A DNA stretch of 7,326 bases from Thermoplasmata archaeon. Its GTDB lineage: Archaea > Thermoplasmatota > Thermoplasmata > Halarchaeoplasmatales > Halarchaeoplasmataceae. The translations under genes and the position numbers were made by a program. Location of the stretch: the NCBI GenBank assembly GCA_007129655.1, contig SKVC01000071.1, positions 1 to 7,326 of the forward strand, read 5' to 3'. Within the stretch, counting starts at the first letter, position 1, and every line of letters begins with the position of its first letter. The notes beneath the pieces were generated by a model. That model made no database searches. It was not told the origin of the DNA and was given only the letters and a program-made list of their open reading frames with translations. Positions 6,211 through 7,326 of the stretch are shown here, piece by piece.

Positions 6211-6615
6211 TCACTCATATTTCATAACTTCCTCCACATATCTTTCACCGGTTTCAGTTAATGTCCACAGGATTTTTCTCCCTTCAACACCAATTTTCAT
6301 CAACCAACCTTTACCCGATGCTTTTAAAAAAAAGTCACTCATGTTCGCCGGAAGAGGATACTTACATTTTTTAAAACCATCCTCCACATCATCCATGGTA
6401 AAATGCTCGAATGATTTTTCTTTTTCTAAAAAGTATCCGATCATCAAAATTTTTTCAAAATTGTTGGAAAGATTATAATATAATTTGAATCCTGAAAGAC
6501 TATTCGGTTTGCCTTTAATTGATATTTTGTCGTTTACAATCATGTACTCTATTTTTTCAATTCTACCTTCTAATTCATTGATTTTTGATATTAACTCTTT
6601 TATCCCGTCTGTCAT
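6211..6615 (-). CDS. Coiled-coil plus winged-helix protein of unknown function
   Basis: A 134-residue protein. Residues about 4-28 (IKELISKINELEGRIEKIEY) have heptad hydrophobic spacing and should form a coiled coil, probably a dimerisation helix. From about 53 to 131 the pattern fits a winged helix-turn-helix: a helix ILMIGYFLEKEK, then FTMDDVEDGFKKCKYP, a recognition-like helix ANMSDFFLKASGKGW, and a wing with ILWTLTETGERYVEEV. The 'TxDDV-xxGF...P.N.SD' plus 'W.LT.TGE.YV' pattern recurs in archaeal proteins of unknown role. A DNA-binding or DNA-processing function is inferred, not shown. The ATG at 6615 is preceded by AGGTTGAT, a partial Shine-Dalgarno, and overlaps the TGA of an upstream frame (ATGA overlap), suggesting translational coupling. 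No similarity to the flanking genes is apparent. Confidence 0.7.
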   Translation of the reverse strand: MTDGIKELISKINELEGRIEKIEYMIVNDKISIKGKPNSLSGFKLYYNLSNNFEKILMIGYFLEKEKSFEHFTMDDVEDGFKKCKYPLPANMSDFFLKASGKGWLMKIGVEGRKILWTLTETGERYVEEVMKYE

Positions 6616-6686
6616 CTTATCAACCTATTCCATTCGTCTCTGTATGACTTTTCGCCCCTATTAAATCTTAAAACTTTTAAAGACAT
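6612..6686 (-). CDS. Cryptic short frame ATGA-coupled to the winged-helix gene (small protein or gene remnant)
   Basis: This minus-strand frame ends in a TGA that overlaps the ATG of the 6615 gene. From the only standard start, ATG at 6686, it encodes 24 residues beginning MSLKVLRFNRGEKSYRD. The frame stays open upstream to a stop near 6763, reading HARKTLLNKETLDVKDC just before the ATG, with the charged and hydrophobic mix of real protein. It has no ATG, GTG or TTG there. A TATA-like TTAAATAA at 6715-6722 lies about 32 bases before the ATG. Two readings are possible: a genuine microprotein translated from a near-leaderless mRNA, or the surviving 3' end of a larger gene in the same operon whose 5' part has been lost. 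No family is recognised. Confidence 0.35.
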   Translation of the reverse strand: MSLKVLRFNRGEKSYRDEWNRLIR

Positions 6687-6737
6687 AACACAATCTTTTA
6701 CATCAAGTGTTTCTTTATTTAATAATGTTTTCCTAGC

Positions 6738-6968
6738 ATGCTTAATTATATTGTTAGTTATAGTTTTATTTCAATAGAAGAATTTGAGATCGTAAGGGAG
6801 ATGATGACATCTTTTATTATGTTTAGTTTGATTACGAACGGCGGTTTACACATAGATGACGACGGTTGGAAAATTTGTTTTGTCGATAATGTAAAATATT
6901 CACGAATTGACGGATATCGGTTTAGGGCCAGCATTCAAAGCGATCTTTATCCAGTCTACGAGTCTTGA
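6738..6968 (+). CDS. Doubtful 76-residue ORF between two minus-strand genes
   Basis: An ATG frame encoding a polypeptide with ISIEEFEIVREMMTSFIMFS, then GGLHIDDDGWKICFVDN and KYSRIDGYRFRA. The composition is plausible for protein and no better minus-strand frame covers 6765-6900. Against it, the last 23 codons lie antisense to the confident DUF2283 gene, no Shine-Dalgarno precedes the ATG, and no family is recognised. It may be the 5' fragment of a gene interrupted near 6900, or a chance frame. Confidence 0.22.
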   Translation: MLNYIVSYSFISIEEFEIVREMMTSFIMFSLITNGGLHIDDDGWKICFVDNVKYSRIDGYRFRASIQSDLYPVYES

Positions 6969-7118
6969 CTTAGCATTCAATATCTCTATCTCGATAGGAA
7001 CGTTGTCTTTATTGTAGTGTACGATCACACCGTCGCCCATATCTTCACCGCGGTCTAAATCTCCCTTCTGTAACACTATCGTGATAACATCCACTTCAGG
7101 GTCGTACTTAGTTTCCAT
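6900..7118 (-). CDS. DUF2283 family protein (partner of DUF4258 proteins)
   Basis: A 72-residue protein with the DUF2283 layout: an N-terminal strand METKYDPEVDVITIVL, an acidic turn with GEDMGDGVIVHYN, and the closing PIEIEILNAKSRL that matches the family's 'GIEILNAS' motif. The C-terminal tail (DWIKIALNAGPKPISVNS) is somewhat longer than in the shortest relatives. The function is not established. Genes of this family very often follow a DUF4258 gene, a pairing proposed to be toxin-antitoxin-like. Here the DUF4258 reading frame directly upstream is drastically shortened and overlaps the DUF2283 start by 11 bases. GGGGG at 7126-7130 lies 8 bases before the ATG and serves as a Shine-Dalgarno, placed inside the upstream frame as expected for coupled translation. 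Confidence 0.85.
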   Translation of the reverse strand: METKYDPEVDVITIVLQKGDLDRGEDMGDGVIVHYNKDNVPIEIEILNAKSRLVDWIKIALNAGPKPISVNS

Positions 7119-7194
7119 TTGAATTCCCCCAATATCTTTCTTTTTTTGCTTTGTATTTATCTATCCTTTCCCGGGCATGATTTGTGATATGCAC
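7108..7194 (-). pseudogene. Internally deleted DUF4258-like gene
   Basis: A 28-codon frame starting at GTG 7194 and ending inside the DUF2283 start. Its first half, VHITNHARERIDKY, matches the start of DUF4258 proteins (a strand, then 'HA..R...R'). Its second half, YKAKKERYWG, looks like the end of the same family, which commonly closes with a 'VY.AK.ERYW' type sequence. The core between them (helix, central strands and most of the sheet, about 50 residues) is missing, as if removed by an in-frame deletion. A TATA-like box about 26 bases upstream fits a leaderless GTG start, so the remnant may still be transcribed and translated and may serve as the leader of the DUF2283 gene. The frame is open upstream to the TAA near 7310, but it has no other standard start. 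The family call is by pattern from short segments. Confidence 0.5.
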
Positions 7195-7215
7195 CTTTGA
7201 TGAAAGCTGGATTAC

Positions 7216-7223
7216 ATATAAAA
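7216..7223 (-). promoter_or_regulatory. TATA-like box of the DUF4258-DUF2283 pair
   Basis: The minus strand reads TTTTATAT, centred about 25-26 bases before GTG 7194. The spacing matches those before the serpin and STAND ATPase starts. This supports the GTG as the real start and suggests the promoter of the pair has survived the loss of the DUF4258 core. Confidence 0.4.
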
Positions 7224-7326
7224 TTTCGTGTTGTCTGTGTGCAAATAAGCCACATATCTTACTGTAAATATGCAGGTAATATGATCGGATGATATTTGAC
7301 AGCCTTTGTTAGATCCATATGAATTA
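7224..7326. other. Window end without a supported gene
   Basis: A minus-strand frame continuous with the DUF4258 remnant is open from about 7308 but has no start codon. Nothing else is recognised in this stretch. Confidence 0.3.

Noticed and set aside
6760..6930. Minus-strand frame of about 57 codons starting inside DUF2283
   Set aside because: Its start overlaps the DUF2283 coding end in another frame, and the product is a low-information serine/isoleucine string with no family signal.

Overview
The window is archaeal, most likely a euryarchaeote in or near Thermoplasmatota (inference). The evidence is a DUF131/TIGR00304 membrane protein (an archaeal family), three genes with TATA-like boxes about 26-29 bases before the start codon and no Shine-Dalgarno leader (leaderless transcription), and start codons of GTG and TTG as well as ATG. 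By eye the left part (1-4800) is moderately AT-rich and the right part (5200-7326) more so. I did not compute composition.

Layout. 1-2795 (minus) is a very large STAND-type ATPase followed by TPR repeats; its 3' end runs off the left edge. Upstream of it, 2853-4130 (minus), is a complete serpin with an N-terminal membrane anchor and an intact inhibitory hinge. Further upstream, 4198-4833 (minus), is a Fic domain protein that keeps the catalytic motif but lacks the usual N-terminal part. Its 5' end meets head-to-head with a DUF131 gene (4804-5061, plus). A possible 44-residue ORF follows, then a DUF1624/HGSNAT-like multi-pass membrane acyltransferase (5218-5994, minus).

6000-7326 is an AT-rich accessory stretch. 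It holds a coiled-coil plus winged-helix protein (6211-6615, minus) overlapped by a cryptic short reading frame, a doubtful plus-strand ORF, an intact DUF2283 protein (6900-7118, minus) and, overlapping its start, a 28-residue reading frame. That frame looks like a DUF4258 protein with its middle removed, the usual partner of DUF2283.

How they fit together. The serpin and the ATPase are co-directional and 57 bases apart, each with its own TATA-like box, so they may be co-transcribed or separately driven. The serpin should act outside the membrane against serine or cysteine proteases. The ATPase should act in the cytoplasm as a signalling scaffold. A functional link between them is only a hypothesis. 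The truncated Fic, the shortened DUF4258 and the orphan reading frames suggest a region under rearrangement and decay. The least usual item is a Roadblock/LC7-like module inserted between Walker A and Walker B of the large ATPase. No RNA genes, CRISPR arrays or insertion sequences were seen.
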